Shown: positions 9,320-17,303, numbered from the stretch's first letter. The stretch is DNA of 64,000 nucleotides from an uncultured bacterium (GCA_902826835.1 CADEGH010000024.1:21780-85779), one strand, 5' to 3'. The notes: generated by a model from the letters alone, not told the origin. Numbers and translations: made by a program.

Positions 9320-10419
9320 GGTTCCCCCATCGTGATCGGACCCGGCTTTTCGGCGTCGATGAAGGCGCGAATGCGCGGCCCAAACCAGTCGTAGTCCTTG
9401 AGGAAGGCGTCGTGGCCGTACATCGACGAGAGGATTTCGAAACGCACGCTGCGATCGTGGCTCTCGAGCAAATGGGCCAGGTGCTGCTGCTCGGTCGGAG
9501 GGATGAGCATGTCGCGATCGACGCCCATGATGAAGGCCGGAGCGGTGATGCGGAGAACCCCGTCGGCGTAGGTTTTTTGGCCGGCGCCCAAGTCCATCAG
9601 ATCCATGCAGCGACTGAGGAGCAAGTAACAATTGGCGTCGAACCGATTGACGAAGCGCTGGGCCTGGGCCGACAGATACTGTTCGACCTCGAAACTGGCC
9701 GCGCGGGGATTCAGCGGGCCAACCGGATCCCACCGGAAGCGCTGATTGAACTCGTCCCGTGATCGGTAGGTGATCGTCCCGAGTTCACGCGCCACCGCGA
9801 GTCCACGGTGCGGCCCCTTCCCCGGCTCGTAGAACCCGTCTTTGTAGTCGGGGTCGTTCATGATCGCCAAGCGGCCGACCCGCCGGAGCGCCACCGTGCC
9901 GGGGGTGGTCTTGCCGGTCGCGGAGATGCTGATCACCCGCTGTGTGCGCGAGGGAAACTGCGCGGCAAATTGGAGGGCTTGCATGCCGCCGAGGCTCGAT
10001 CCCACCACGGCACGAACTTGGCGAATTCCGAGATGATCGAGCACCAACGCGTGAAGGCGGGCCTGATCGGCCGGAGTGATCTGCGGAAATTCTCGTCCGT
10101 AGGGTTTTCCCCGGGACGGATCCACGCTGAGCGGGCTCGTCGACCCGAAGGGTGAGCCGAGGATCGACGCGCAGACCACGCGGTAACGGCTGGTGTCGAT
10201 CCCTAGACCGGGACCGACCATCCCCTCCCACCAGCCCGGGGTGGGGTCGTCCTTGGTGCTGGCGGCGTGGCTCGAGGCCGAGAGCGCCGGCATCACCATC
10301 ACCGTCTCTTCGCCGGGCCGACGATCATCGCCCCAGGTCTCGAAGGTCACGCTGACTTCGGGCAAGACCCCGCCGAGTACGAGGGGAAACTCTTGCTTGA
10401 TGCGCACGGTCTCGGGCAT
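9316..10419 (-). CDS. metX: Homoserine O-acetyltransferase (MetX family)
   Basis: A 367-residue alpha/beta-hydrolase of the MetX/HAT family, which activates homoserine with an acyl-CoA for methionine synthesis. The nucleophile is S142 in VVGSSLGGMQALQFA, the acid is in MGVDRDMLIPP and the histidine in MYGHDAFLKD near the C-terminus. SASSHA (residues 47-52) and WWEGMVGPG (63-71) are typical family landmarks. Members differ in acetyl, succinyl or serine specificity, so the acyl donor and acceptor are not certain from sequence alone. It is the first gene of the operon with hemB (overlap) and hemL. A hairpin sits directly before its ATG. Confidence 0.9.
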   Translation of the reverse strand: MPETVRIKQEFPLVLGGVLPEVSVTFETWGDDRRPGEETVMVMPALSASSHAASTKDDPTPGWWEGMVGPGLGIDTSRYRVVCASILGSPFGSTSPLSVDPSRGKPYGREFPQITPADQARLHALVLDHLGIRQVRAVVGSSLGGMQALQFAAQFPSRTQRVISISATGKTTPGTVALRRVGRLAIMNDPDYKDGFYEPGKGPHRGLAVARELGTITYRSRDEFNQRFRWDPVGPLNPRAASFEVEQYLSAQAQRFVNRFDANCYLLLSRCMDLMDLGAGQKTYADGVLRITAPAFIMGVDRDMLIPPTEQQHLAHLLESHDRSVRFEILSSMYGHDAFLKDYDWFGPRIRAFIDAEKPGPITMGEP

Positions 10420-10422
10420 GGG

Positions 10423-10447
10423 GGTAGGTCCTTCGCAGGGTCCTACC
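10423..10447 (-). promoter_or_regulatory. mRNA hairpin in front of metX
   Basis: Perfect 6-bp arms GGTAGG (10423-10428) and CCTACC (10442-10447) lie 3 nt before the metX start codon. In the transcript the loop contains GAAGGA, a good Shine-Dalgarno match. The site is therefore presented in a loop with the stem between it and the AUG. A role in translational control is inferred only. Confidence 0.4.
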
Positions 10448-10486
10448 GAGAACGCCCGGTGCAGGACAAGCCCCGGGGGCCGGGGA

Positions 10487-12217
10487 TCAGAAGCCCGACC
10501 AGTCGTAGTTGGGAGCCTGGAGTGCGCTCGGGATGAAGCTGATCCCGTTCAGGGTCCCGGCGGTCAAAGACGGGCAACGTCCGGCTCCGGCCGCGACTCC
10601 GGCGTACCAGTCGAACCACATCTGAGTGGGGTTCGGGGCCAATCCACTTCCTACGTTCGTGAAGAGAGTGGCTCCACCGTTCGTGGCGACTCCACCACCG
10701 CGGCTCAGGCCCATGATCATCGAGTCGGCCGTCGCGCTGAACAAGCCACCCGCGGTGCCCTGCGGATTCGCGGGCACCCCGGTGAGGCCATCGAGTCGAA
10801 TCTCGCCGGTGTTGGCGTCGAATTGAATGCCGAAGCTGGCCACCGGCCCGAGGGTTTCGCCGGCGAACGCCCCAGAGAAATCGACTCGGATGATGCCTCC
10901 ACCGACATTGGTGGCGACCGCGGAGCCGCCAGGCAGGGCCGGATTCCAATCCGTCCACAATCCCGCCGAGCCGTTGTTGCTGGCGAACAGGGCCTGGGTG
11001 GGGGCGGCGGTCGTGGTCCCGGCCGCGCCGAACATCACGCGCCCGTTCGAGAGCAGGTGCATCGTGGTCTGCATGACCCCAAAAAACGGAAGGCTCGGCC
11101 AGCAGTACGGAGCCGCCGTGAAATTGAAGGCCACGGTGGCATTGTCGGCGAGGGGCGCCGGACTGAAGGTCGAAAGTGGGGCCGAGAGGGTCACATGGAG
11201 TTCATTTCCCTGCGACAGTCGAATTCCGCTCGAGGTCGAAGGGTCGATGAACACCGCCTGCACGGTCAGGTCGGTCGTCGCCGCGAGGGTGTAGCCGACC
11301 GTCAGGGTGGTGGAATTGACTCCCGGCAGACCGACGCCCGGCCATACCGCCCCGAGGAACCCGTTCAGGAAGCTGAGGGGCCCCCCGAGGTTCAGGTTCA
11401 CGATTTGGCCATCCGGCAAAACCAATCCACCGGACGAAGCGGGAACGAGTGGCAGCGGGGACATGACGAAGTCCCAGGGCAGGCCGATTTGCGTGGATCC
11501 CACCGCAATCGTGCCGGTGGCGGGCACGACCGGGGTGCATGAGTACACGTTCTGGGAAATCACCGTCGGAACGCAGGCGCTGCCGCTGACATTGTTGATC
11601 GTGAGACGCGCCGCCGGCTGATTGGTCTGGTAGTCGAAGGCCGGAGGAGGGCCGGGAATGCTCGGACAAACGTAATTCAGCCGCACATCCATCCGGCGCG
11701 GGGACAGCGGGGTCGCGGCGAAGTACGGCATCCCGAAGCCTTCCGAAATCTGAAGGGTCCCGTCAGTCGCATAGGGCGTCCCCACGGCGGTCGCGGTTCC
11801 GGTGTAGCGAATTCCGTTCCCCGAGGTCACAAAGACTCCCAACGCCTGGACCGCGCCCGGTTGGATGTCGATGGGAGTGGTCAGAGCCGGAAGGGTAGTC
11901 GCGACGAGAGCACCGGCGCTCAGGGTGCCGGGGAATGTCCCCATCAGGGTCCACGCCGATTGATTCACGGCATTGGTCGCATTCACCGAGCCTCCGCAAA
12001 AGAGCGCCCAGACCTCGACCGTCCAGGTGCCGACGGCGAGCTGGATATCAAGAGAAGTGATGCGGACCGTAGTCCCGGAGAGATTGGTCACATCGAACAT
12101 GTTGCCCGGGAACGCCGAGGTGCCCGAGAACTGGGTCGCAAGGCTGCACTGGGCTGACCCCGGGGACATCAGACTGAGTGCACAGACGAAGCTGAGCAGG
12201 GCGGACGATCTCTTCAT
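10487..12217 (-). CDS. Large exported protein of unknown function
   Basis: A 576-residue protein with a clear signal peptide (MKRSSALLSFVCALSLMS, cleavage after GSA before Q23). The mature part is rich in Gly, Ser, Thr, Ala and Asn with short hydrophobic beta-like stretches, few Lys, and scattered Cys, as in many large planctomycetal surface proteins. No catalytic motif is recognised. The stretch near residues 380-500 (FNFTAAPY, WTDWNPALPGGSAVATNVGGG, FGIQFDANTGEIRLDG) resembles a lectin-like or nidogen-like beta domain, but this is a weak impression. It is transcribed alone from a good sigma-70-type promoter at 12269-12298, with GGAG before ATG 12217. Confidence 0.8.
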   Translation of the reverse strand: MKRSSALLSFVCALSLMSPGSAQCSLATQFSGTSAFPGNMFDVTNLSGTTVRITSLDIQLAVGTWTVEVWALFCGGSVNATNAVNQSAWTLMGTFPGTLSAGALVATTLPALTTPIDIQPGAVQALGVFVTSGNGIRYTGTATAVGTPYATDGTLQISEGFGMPYFAATPLSPRRMDVRLNYVCPSIPGPPPAFDYQTNQPAARLTINNVSGSACVPTVISQNVYSCTPVVPATGTIAVGSTQIGLPWDFVMSPLPLVPASSGGLVLPDGQIVNLNLGGPLSFLNGFLGAVWPGVGLPGVNSTTLTVGYTLAATTDLTVQAVFIDPSTSSGIRLSQGNELHVTLSAPLSTFSPAPLADNATVAFNFTAAPYCWPSLPFFGVMQTTMHLLSNGRVMFGAAGTTTAAPTQALFASNNGSAGLWTDWNPALPGGSAVATNVGGGIIRVDFSGAFAGETLGPVASFGIQFDANTGEIRLDGLTGVPANPQGTAGGLFSATADSMIMGLSRGGGVATNGGATLFTNVGSGLAPNPTQMWFDWYAGVAAGAGRCPSLTAGTLNGISFIPSALQAPNYDWSGF

Positions 12218-12268
12218 CGCGAGGACTCCTGAAGGTTGGTCGGTTCCGGCTGAGCGCCGGCGGCGCCA

Positions 12269-12298
12269 ATCCTAGATCAGACGATTGCTCGCTGTCAA
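12269..12298 (-). promoter_or_regulatory. Sigma-70-type promoter of the exported protein gene
   Basis: Minus-strand -35 TTGACA (12293-12298, perfect) and -10 TAGGAT (12269-12274) are separated by 18 bp, about 50 bp upstream of ATG 12217. It lies between the ArsR gene's stop and the exported protein gene. Confidence 0.6.
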
Positions 12299-12325
12299 GC
12301 CACTTCAGGCGAATGGAGATGGCCC

Positions 12326-12664
12326 TCAGCCGAACCGCTGGCGAGCCCGGGCCAAGTTGCGCTCGGCCTCGTGGACCACCCGCTCACACATGAGCTCGCA
12401 GAGCTTGGGCACGAGCGGATCGGCGACCCTACAAAGCACGGTCGTGCCCTCCTTGCGGCGCGTGACAAACCCGGCATCCGACAAAACGGAAACATGTTTA
12501 CTGATATTCGCGGAGCTGGACTCGAGGCTTTGGGCCAAGGCCCCCACACTCTGTTCGCCATCCAAGAGTCGCTGCAAAATTCGGAGCCGGAGGGGTTCGC
12601 CCAAGGCGCGGAACTTCTGGGCGATCTCGTCGAAAGCCGCGGCATCCATCGGTTTTTTGGGCAT
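12326..12664 (-). CDS. ArsR-family transcriptional regulator
   Basis: A 112-residue winged-helix repressor of the ArsR/SmtB family: KFRALGEPLRLRILQRLLDG, then the helix-turn-helix SVGALAQSLESSSANISKHV (residues 39-58) and the wing RRKEGTTVLCRV. Cysteines are C78, C89 and C93 only. The Cys pair used by the persulfide sensors BigR/SqrR (about residues 41 and 107) is not present in that arrangement, so a different sensing geometry, or another ligand, is likely. ATG 12664 has AAGG at good spacing. It is the last gene of the sulfur operon, 20 bp behind the triple-rhodanese gene. Autorepression through the palindrome at 17236-17253 is inferred. Confidence 0.88.
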   Translation of the reverse strand: MPKKPMDAAAFDEIAQKFRALGEPLRLRILQRLLDGEQSVGALAQSLESSSANISKHVSVLSDAGFVTRRKEGTTVLCRVADPLVPKLCELMCERVVHEAERNLARARQRFG

Positions 12665-12684
12665 GGGGACCTTCGTCGTCCTGC

Positions 12685-14106
12685 TCACCGGGAAACGGGC
12701 CCACTTTCGAGGGGAAGCTCTGCGTGGCCGGCCCATTCCTTCCAGGATCCGTCATACCAGAGCACTTGTTCGTAGCCGAGCAACACCGAAAGCAGGAACC
12801 ACGACTCGCTGGCCTGGTGACCGGTGCGGCAACTCACGATCACCGGCTTGTCCTTATCGAGCCCGAGGGCGGAGTACGCCGCCTCGAGTTCGCCCCGGGG
12901 CCGCCAGAAGGTGCCCGCCTCGGTCTTGGCGAAGTCCTCCGTCATTGGGCGCCCTCGCGAACGAGGAATCCGTCCGGCTCGTTTCTCCCCGCCGCTCGTT
13001 TCTCCGAGGAAAGCATCCTTCGGTCGGACATCGACGATGGGAGTCACTCCCGAATCACTGGCCTCGCGGACATCGGCGAGCCGCGCCCGTCGCACCGCTG
13101 AAGCTCCCAGGGCACCGTAGAGCTTGGCGGTCGGAGTCGCTTTTCCCAGCTCGAGAAGACGACCCTCCGCCCGCCACGCATCAATCCCACCCTCCATCAC
13201 CGCAACCGGATGGTGGCCAATCGACATCAGAGCCAACAAGGTATGCGTGGGATCGTGCAGTCGCTCGGCCCCGTAGACGACGACCTCGCAGCCGGTATCG
13301 AGTCCCAGAGAACCAAAGACACTCGCGAGTGCGTCGGCATCGAGAAGTTCTTCGGCAACCCCATCGCGCATGCCACGGAACAACGCAATTGGCGCATGCA
13401 CCGCGCCCGGCACATGCCCCGCTTCGAAGTCGGTGGCTTTGTCCCGCGTGTCCAGGATGACCAACTCGCGTCGGCGCGTTTCCGTCCACCTTGTGGAAAC
13501 GACGGTGGGGCGCTCCAGGTGGGTGGGATCAGTGGCGTATCGCTCGGTCGCCCCGGCCTTCGGCTTCGGGGATTCGCCCAAGAACACAGCTCGTGCCTCC
13601 CTCCAATGCGGATATCCGCTGGCCCCCAATTCGGCCGATCGCAGTGATGGCGGAGTCAGCACGCGATCCCGAAAACCGCGAAGCCCGTCTTCCAGCACCA
13701 GGACATCGAGCCCGCGCGGCTTCATCACCATCCACGCTTGCGCAGGGTGGGTCATGCCTTCCGAGACGAGAACAATGCGCCGGCTCGAGTGTTCCTTGAG
13801 CAGGGCGTCGCCCTTCGGACCGAGCAATTCGAATAGCGTGAGATTCACCGAGTTTGGCAATCGGAAGGTCCTGGCAAATTCCCCCGCGGGGCGAACGTCG
13901 ATGATCAGGATTCCCGGATCCGGCCTCAGCAAGAGATCGGCCAAAGCCTCCGGCTCCAGATGATCCTGACCGGCCTCGACGAGGGTTCCCAATTCCGCCG
14001 CCAGCAAACTCGGAGGGCTGGGCGATTGCCGCACGAAGAGAACCAAGCCCAGAGTGGCGAATGTCATCAAGGCGGTGAGGGCGGCACTGCGATTCGAAAC
14101 GCTCAT
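12685..14106 (-). CDS. Membrane-anchored triple-rhodanese protein (sulfurtransferase)
   Basis: A 473-residue protein with an N-terminal hydrophobic anchor (residues 8-25) and three rhodanese modules outside the membrane. Module 1 (about 52-150: GILIIDVRPAGEFART) has VSEGMTH where the catalytic Cys loop should be. Module 2 (about 205-315: LVILDTRDKATDFEAGHVPG) has VYGAERLHD there. Only module 3 (about 335-465) keeps the loop, SCRTGHQAS with C426, and ends in WYDGSWKEWA, as in thiosulfate or 3-mercaptopyruvate sulfurtransferases. One active and two structural or binding domains are therefore expected. The start overlaps the stop of the YeeE/YedE-like gene upstream (ATGA), with AAGGAG before it. 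The role is probably persulfide or thiosulfate sulfur transfer in the periplasm-equivalent compartment. Confidence 0.88.
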   Translation of the reverse strand: MSVSNRSAALTALMTFATLGLVLFVRQSPSPPSLLAAELGTLVEAGQDHLEPEALADLLLRPDPGILIIDVRPAGEFARTFRLPNSVNLTLFELLGPKGDALLKEHSSRRIVLVSEGMTHPAQAWMVMKPRGLDVLVLEDGLRGFRDRVLTPPSLRSAELGASGYPHWREARAVFLGESPKPKAGATERYATDPTHLERPTVVSTRWTETRRRELVILDTRDKATDFEAGHVPGAVHAPIALFRGMRDGVAEELLDADALASVFGSLGLDTGCEVVVYGAERLHDPTHTLLALMSIGHHPVAVMEGGIDAWRAEGRLLELGKATPTAKLYGALGASAVRRARLADVREASDSGVTPIVDVRPKDAFLGETSGGEKRAGRIPRSRGRPMTEDFAKTEAGTFWRPRGELEAAYSALGLDKDKPVIVSCRTGHQASESWFLLSVLLGYEQVLWYDGSWKEWAGHAELPLESGPVSR

Positions 14107-14696
14107 GATGGACTCCTTCCGGACTCGGGTCGTAGGAGCCAACGATCCGCAGCCCAAAAGGCAGAGACCGCAATGACCACCACGGCGAGGGCCACGACTC
14201 CCGTCGGCAAATTCAGGAGATCCGGCCAGGTGAGAACGCCCCGGTCACCGAGCGTCATCCAGTTTTCGAGCAGTGGCCATGCGGCGAGAAAGCCCACACT
14301 CCCCGCGGCGGCGCCGACCAGGAAAACCAGAGCATCGATTCCTCCCGAGCCCAGCCCCACCAAGGCGGTTCCGGGGCAGAATCCTCCCATCACGAAACCC
14401 ACCCCGAAGAGCAGGCCCCCGGCGATCACGGGCGCCCAGATCGTCCTCGGCCGAAACAGCTCCGCGGTCGTGATGAGCCCAAGAGACTCGAACAGCCAAA
14501 GCCCGACCGCGGCGGTCGCCATGGCGGAGAACATGACCTTCAGCACCGCGAAGTCACGCCGATAGAAAATGGCGGCAAGTTTGCGGCTCGAACCGAAGCC
14601 GGCCCGCTCGAGCCAAAAGCCGAATAGGACTCCGATCAAAAGCGAAGCCCCTCGGCCCGCGGCCGACTCGAGATCCAAAAAATTGGCGGGACTCAT
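14103..14696 (-). CDS. YeeE/YedE-family sulfur transport membrane protein, second subunit
   Basis: A 197-residue polytopic membrane protein, about five to six helices, of the YeeE/YedE (TsuA-like, DUF6691) group implicated in thiosulfate or other sulfur-compound uptake. The Cys-containing pore motif is GGFCPGTALVGLGSGG near residues 96-111. An upstream hydrophilic stretch in the same frame merely mirrors the preceding gene, so ATG 14696, which overlaps that gene's stop (ATGA), is used. With the neighbouring 180-residue homologue it forms a two-part version of the single long YeeE transporter. Confidence 0.85.
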   Translation of the reverse strand: MSPANFLDLESAAGRGASLLIGVLFGFWLERAGFGSSRKLAAIFYRRDFAVLKVMFSAMATAAVGLWLFESLGLITTAELFRPRTIWAPVIAGGLLFGVGFVMGGFCPGTALVGLGSGGIDALVFLVGAAAGSVGFLAAWPLLENWMTLGDRGVLTWPDLLNLPTGVVALAVVVIAVSAFWAADRWLLRPESGRSPS

Positions 14697-15235
14697 GCTT
14701 CCCACTCCTTGCGGAAAAAGGGCGCAACCGCAAAGCCTCCGGCAAACACCGCCGCGGTGAATGCCCAACTCCCGGGCAAGAGCAGCGCGCCGCCCGAAAG
14801 AGCTTGGCCCGATGTACAGCCTCCGGCCATACGACTGGCAAAACCCACCAAGACGCCACCGCACAGCGCGAGGAGAAGGCGACCGTTCCGGCCGATCCTC
14901 GGGCCGCGTTCGACCCGCACCCGCATTCGCCCGGCGATCCACGCGGAGAGGAGGCCGCCGAGCAGCACACCAGCTCCCATCGACACGAGGTAGTGCAAGA
15001 GCGGGCTTGATCCGTCGAACCAGGACGCCGCATAGGGATGATCCTCGAAACAGCCCGGCGCGATTCCATCGCAAACCGTGGCGGCAGCGCGGGCTAAGCC
15101 GCCGGATGCGCCCAAGCCGGTACCCAAGACGACAAAGGAAAGTAGGAGCACGAGACCGAGTCCGATTCCGGACCAATAAGGATTCCAATGGGGTTCAGGG
15201 CCGATGGCCGCATCGCGCCTTAGGGGTGTCTTCAT
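14693..15235 (-). CDS. YeeE/YedE-family sulfur transport membrane protein, first subunit
   Basis: A 180-residue inner-membrane protein with about four to five helices and the hallmark motif RMAGGCTSGQALSGGA near residues 134-149, where the Cys is used for thiosulfate passage in characterised YeeE proteins. A soluble segment with two further Cys (VCDGIAPGCFEDHP near 54-67) follows the first helix and could expose a redox-active pair. It starts 10 bp after the MBL/rhodanese gene and overlaps the second subunit by 4 bp. Import of thiosulfate or a similar sulfur species is the likely role. Confidence 0.85.
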   Translation of the reverse strand: MKTPLRRDAAIGPEPHWNPYWSGIGLGLVLLLSFVVLGTGLGASGGLARAAATVCDGIAPGCFEDHPYAASWFDGSSPLLHYLVSMGAGVLLGGLLSAWIAGRMRVRVERGPRIGRNGRLLLALCGGVLVGFASRMAGGCTSGQALSGGALLLPGSWAFTAAVFAGGFAVAPFFRKEWEA

Positions 15236-15245
15236 GGTTTGCTCC

Positions 15246-17210
15246 TCAGCAACCTGCGCTGCGCTTCTTGGTCGGGATCACGGGTACGGCGGGTGCCGCG
15301 CCCGCTGGTGATGGCGGAGTTGCCGTCGGCGACGGCCGCCCCTCGTGATCCTGCATCTGCATGAGACCCGACAGGCCGCCGGCAAGCACGCGCACCCGCA
15401 AGGCCAAGTCGGGACGTTCCGCAAGGAGCGCTCCGCCGACCGCCCAGGCCACCGTCGCGTCGCGATCGACGAGCACGATCCGGACGGAGGCTGGGAGCGC
15501 TGCCGCCGCCTCCGCAAGTGACTTGTCGGCCATGCTCACCGAGCCCGGAAGATGGAATTCCTGATACGCCGGAGCGGGGCGCAAGTCCCACACCACGACT
15601 TCGCCGGGGCGATCCTTCATGAGCGTCGCCAGCGTGCTGGCGGCGATGGGTTCCGGCACAGGCGCGTTCTTGGCGCTGCCTTCTGGCCTTGGTGCCTCGA
15701 CAGAACGCCCCTTGACGGCGAGCCCTTCGGTCATCCACGCATCCAGGCCGCCGCGCAACGAGGAGACATTCTTCAGCCCATGCCGTTCCGCGAGACCGAT
15801 CGCCATGCTGGACCGGTAGGCCGAATTGCAGACAAACACGGTTTCGAGATCCGGATCGAGAATGCGGCCGAATCGCTCCGCGTGCACGAGATCGAGTTGG
15901 GTGATGTCGCCGATGCGGGCATCCTCGAACTCCTCCGCGGTGCGAACATCGACCAAGAGAGGCTCGGTGCCCGCGGCGATCCGTGCTTGCAACGCCTGCG
16001 CGGAAAGGAGAGGAGTCAGGGCAACAGCGTGTCCGGCATCGACCCACGCACGGGTTCCGCCCTCGAGCCAACCCTCCACTCGATCGATGCCGATGCGGCG
16101 GAACCGGAAGGCGGCTTCGGACACGTCGGCCGCAGAACCGACCAAGACGAGGGGCACTCCGAACGGCACCACGGTGCCCAACCAAGTATCCAGTCGTCCG
16201 CGCAGAGCGATGTTGATCGAACCCGTGAGGTGGCCGGCCGCGTAGTCATCGTGGTCGCGCACATCGATCACCCACGCACCCTTCTGAATCCACTCGAGGA
16301 CCGCGGCGGGTGCCAACGCCGTGGGCGACTCGCCCTTCTCCACCACTGGCGGGCCCGCGCGGTTGATGCGGACGTTGTGCGCGAAATAGGCCGGCGCCGG
16401 CGCCAGCCCGGAAAGGTCTTTGGCCACGAAGGCGGCGCGGCTCTTCAGGGCGAAGTACGGGTTCGAGCGCTTCTCCGCGCCGATCGTCGAGTGGGTCTCG
16501 GGAGAAAGATGAGCCCCGCACAACGAGCCCGCCCCATGGCCCGGCAGCACTCGCACCGCATCGGGGAGTGCGGCGAATCTCTGGACAGTTTCGTAGGCGA
16601 GCTTCGCGAGGGTGCTGGGCGCAGTCTCCCCCTCCGCGAGATCCGGGCGACCGATGGACCCGACGAAGAGTGCATCCCCCGTGAATGCCCAGACCGGAGT
16701 GTCCGTCTCACCGCGAGGGCGCACGAGATAGGTGACCGAGTCGAGAGTGTGGCCGGGCGTCTCCACCACTTCGATGACCGACGGCCCGAGCCGGATCCGG
16801 TCTCCGGCTCCGACCGGCTCGTGCGGAAACCTGGAATCGCTGTTTTTCGCGACCACGATCTTGGCGCCACTCCGAGCCGCGACCTCGGTGTGCCCGGCCA
16901 CAAAGTCGGCGTTGGTGTGAGTCAAGAGAACGTAGCGGATGGTGGCGCCCTTCGCCTTCGCATCCGCGAAGTAGTGATCGACATCGCGCTGCGGATCAAC
17001 AATGAGAGCCTCGCCGTCGCTGACGACGAGGTAGGTCAGGTGGGAGAGGCAACCCAGTTGGTACTGGCGCACCCAAGCTGGTCCGATCGTCTCCTCGAAC
17101 GAGACTTGGGGCGACGACGCTTCGTCGCCATGAGTGGCGCGCTCAGCGTCCTGGGCCGCCCACGCACTCGAAACCAGCCAAATGAGGACGATCGTGGTCG
17201 TTGCGCGCAT
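15246..17210 (-). CDS. Exported ETHE1-like metallo-beta-lactamase-fold / triple-rhodanese fusion
   Basis: A 654-residue protein with a signal peptide (residues 1-19). Residues 40-290 form a persulfide dioxygenase (ETHE1-like) MBL domain. The metal motif reads THTNADFVAGH (H98, N100, D102, F103), with H154 (TPGHTLDS), D179 (FTGDALFVG) and H225 (LPGHGAGS). The mono-iron ligands His-His-Asp known from ETHE1 are kept, while the second-site His residues are replaced. Three rhodanese domains follow: about 300-395 (no Cys), 405-505 (active loop CNSAYRSS, C461) and 520-620 (no Cys). A Pro/Ala-rich tail ends in a C-terminal Gly-Cys. It probably oxidises glutathione- or protein-bound persulfide and passes sulfane sulfur on. 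First gene of the sulfur operon, with GGAGG upstream. Confidence 0.9.
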   Translation of the reverse strand: MRATTTIVLIWLVSSAWAAQDAERATHGDEASSPQVSFEETIGPAWVRQYQLGCLSHLTYLVVSDGEALIVDPQRDVDHYFADAKAKGATIRYVLLTHTNADFVAGHTEVAARSGAKIVVAKNSDSRFPHEPVGAGDRIRLGPSVIEVVETPGHTLDSVTYLVRPRGETDTPVWAFTGDALFVGSIGRPDLAEGETAPSTLAKLAYETVQRFAALPDAVRVLPGHGAGSLCGAHLSPETHSTIGAEKRSNPYFALKSRAAFVAKDLSGLAPAPAYFAHNVRINRAGPPVVEKGESPTALAPAAVLEWIQKGAWVIDVRDHDDYAAGHLTGSINIALRGRLDTWLGTVVPFGVPLVLVGSAADVSEAAFRFRRIGIDRVEGWLEGGTRAWVDAGHAVALTPLLSAQALQARIAAGTEPLLVDVRTAEEFEDARIGDITQLDLVHAERFGRILDPDLETVFVCNSAYRSSMAIGLAERHGLKNVSSLRGGLDAWMTEGLAVKGRSVEAPRPEGSAKNAPVPEPIAASTLATLMKDRPGEVVVWDLRPAPAYQEFHLPGSVSMADKSLAEAAAALPASVRIVLVDRDATVAWAVGGALLAERPDLALRVRVLAGGLSGLMQMQDHEGRPSPTATPPSPAGAAPAVPVIPTKKRSAGC

Positions 17211-17235
17211 CGGGGAACCTCCGCATTGAGAACTA

Positions 17236-17253
17236 TTTAACCATATAGTTAAA
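17236..17253. promoter_or_regulatory. Palindromic operator candidate of the sulfur operon
   Basis: Perfect inverted repeat TTTAAC (17236-17241), 6-bp centre, GTTAAA (17248-17253), in an AT-rich island within GC-rich DNA, 26 bp upstream of the MBL/rhodanese ATG. AT-rich palindromes of this size overlapping the promoter are the usual binding sites of ArsR-family repressors, and the operon ends with such a gene. Binding by that ArsR protein is inferred. Confidence 0.6.
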
Positions 17254-17281
17254 CATACACAAGCCCCATCACTCTCGTCAT

Positions 17282-17303
17282 CCCTGTCCGGATCTGGACA
17301 GGG
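17282..17303. repeat. Perfect 8-bp inverted repeat between divergent genes
   Basis: CCCTGTCC (17282-17289) and GGACAGGG (17296-17303) around a 6-nt loop, 98 bp before the ATG of the propeller/solute-binding gene. It has no long T-run (GTTT follows on the plus strand). It could be an operator, a weak terminator of minus-strand transcription or a leader hairpin. Confidence 0.45.

Noticed and set aside
9320..9733. N-terminal extension of hemB by 138 codons
   Set aside because: The added stretch is metX read in another frame; the ATGA overlap start gives a normal 322-residue enzyme.
15552..17240. A 562-codon plus-strand frame opposite the MBL/rhodanese gene
   Set aside because: The MBL and rhodanese motifs are on the other strand; this frame has no domain and crosses the operator region.
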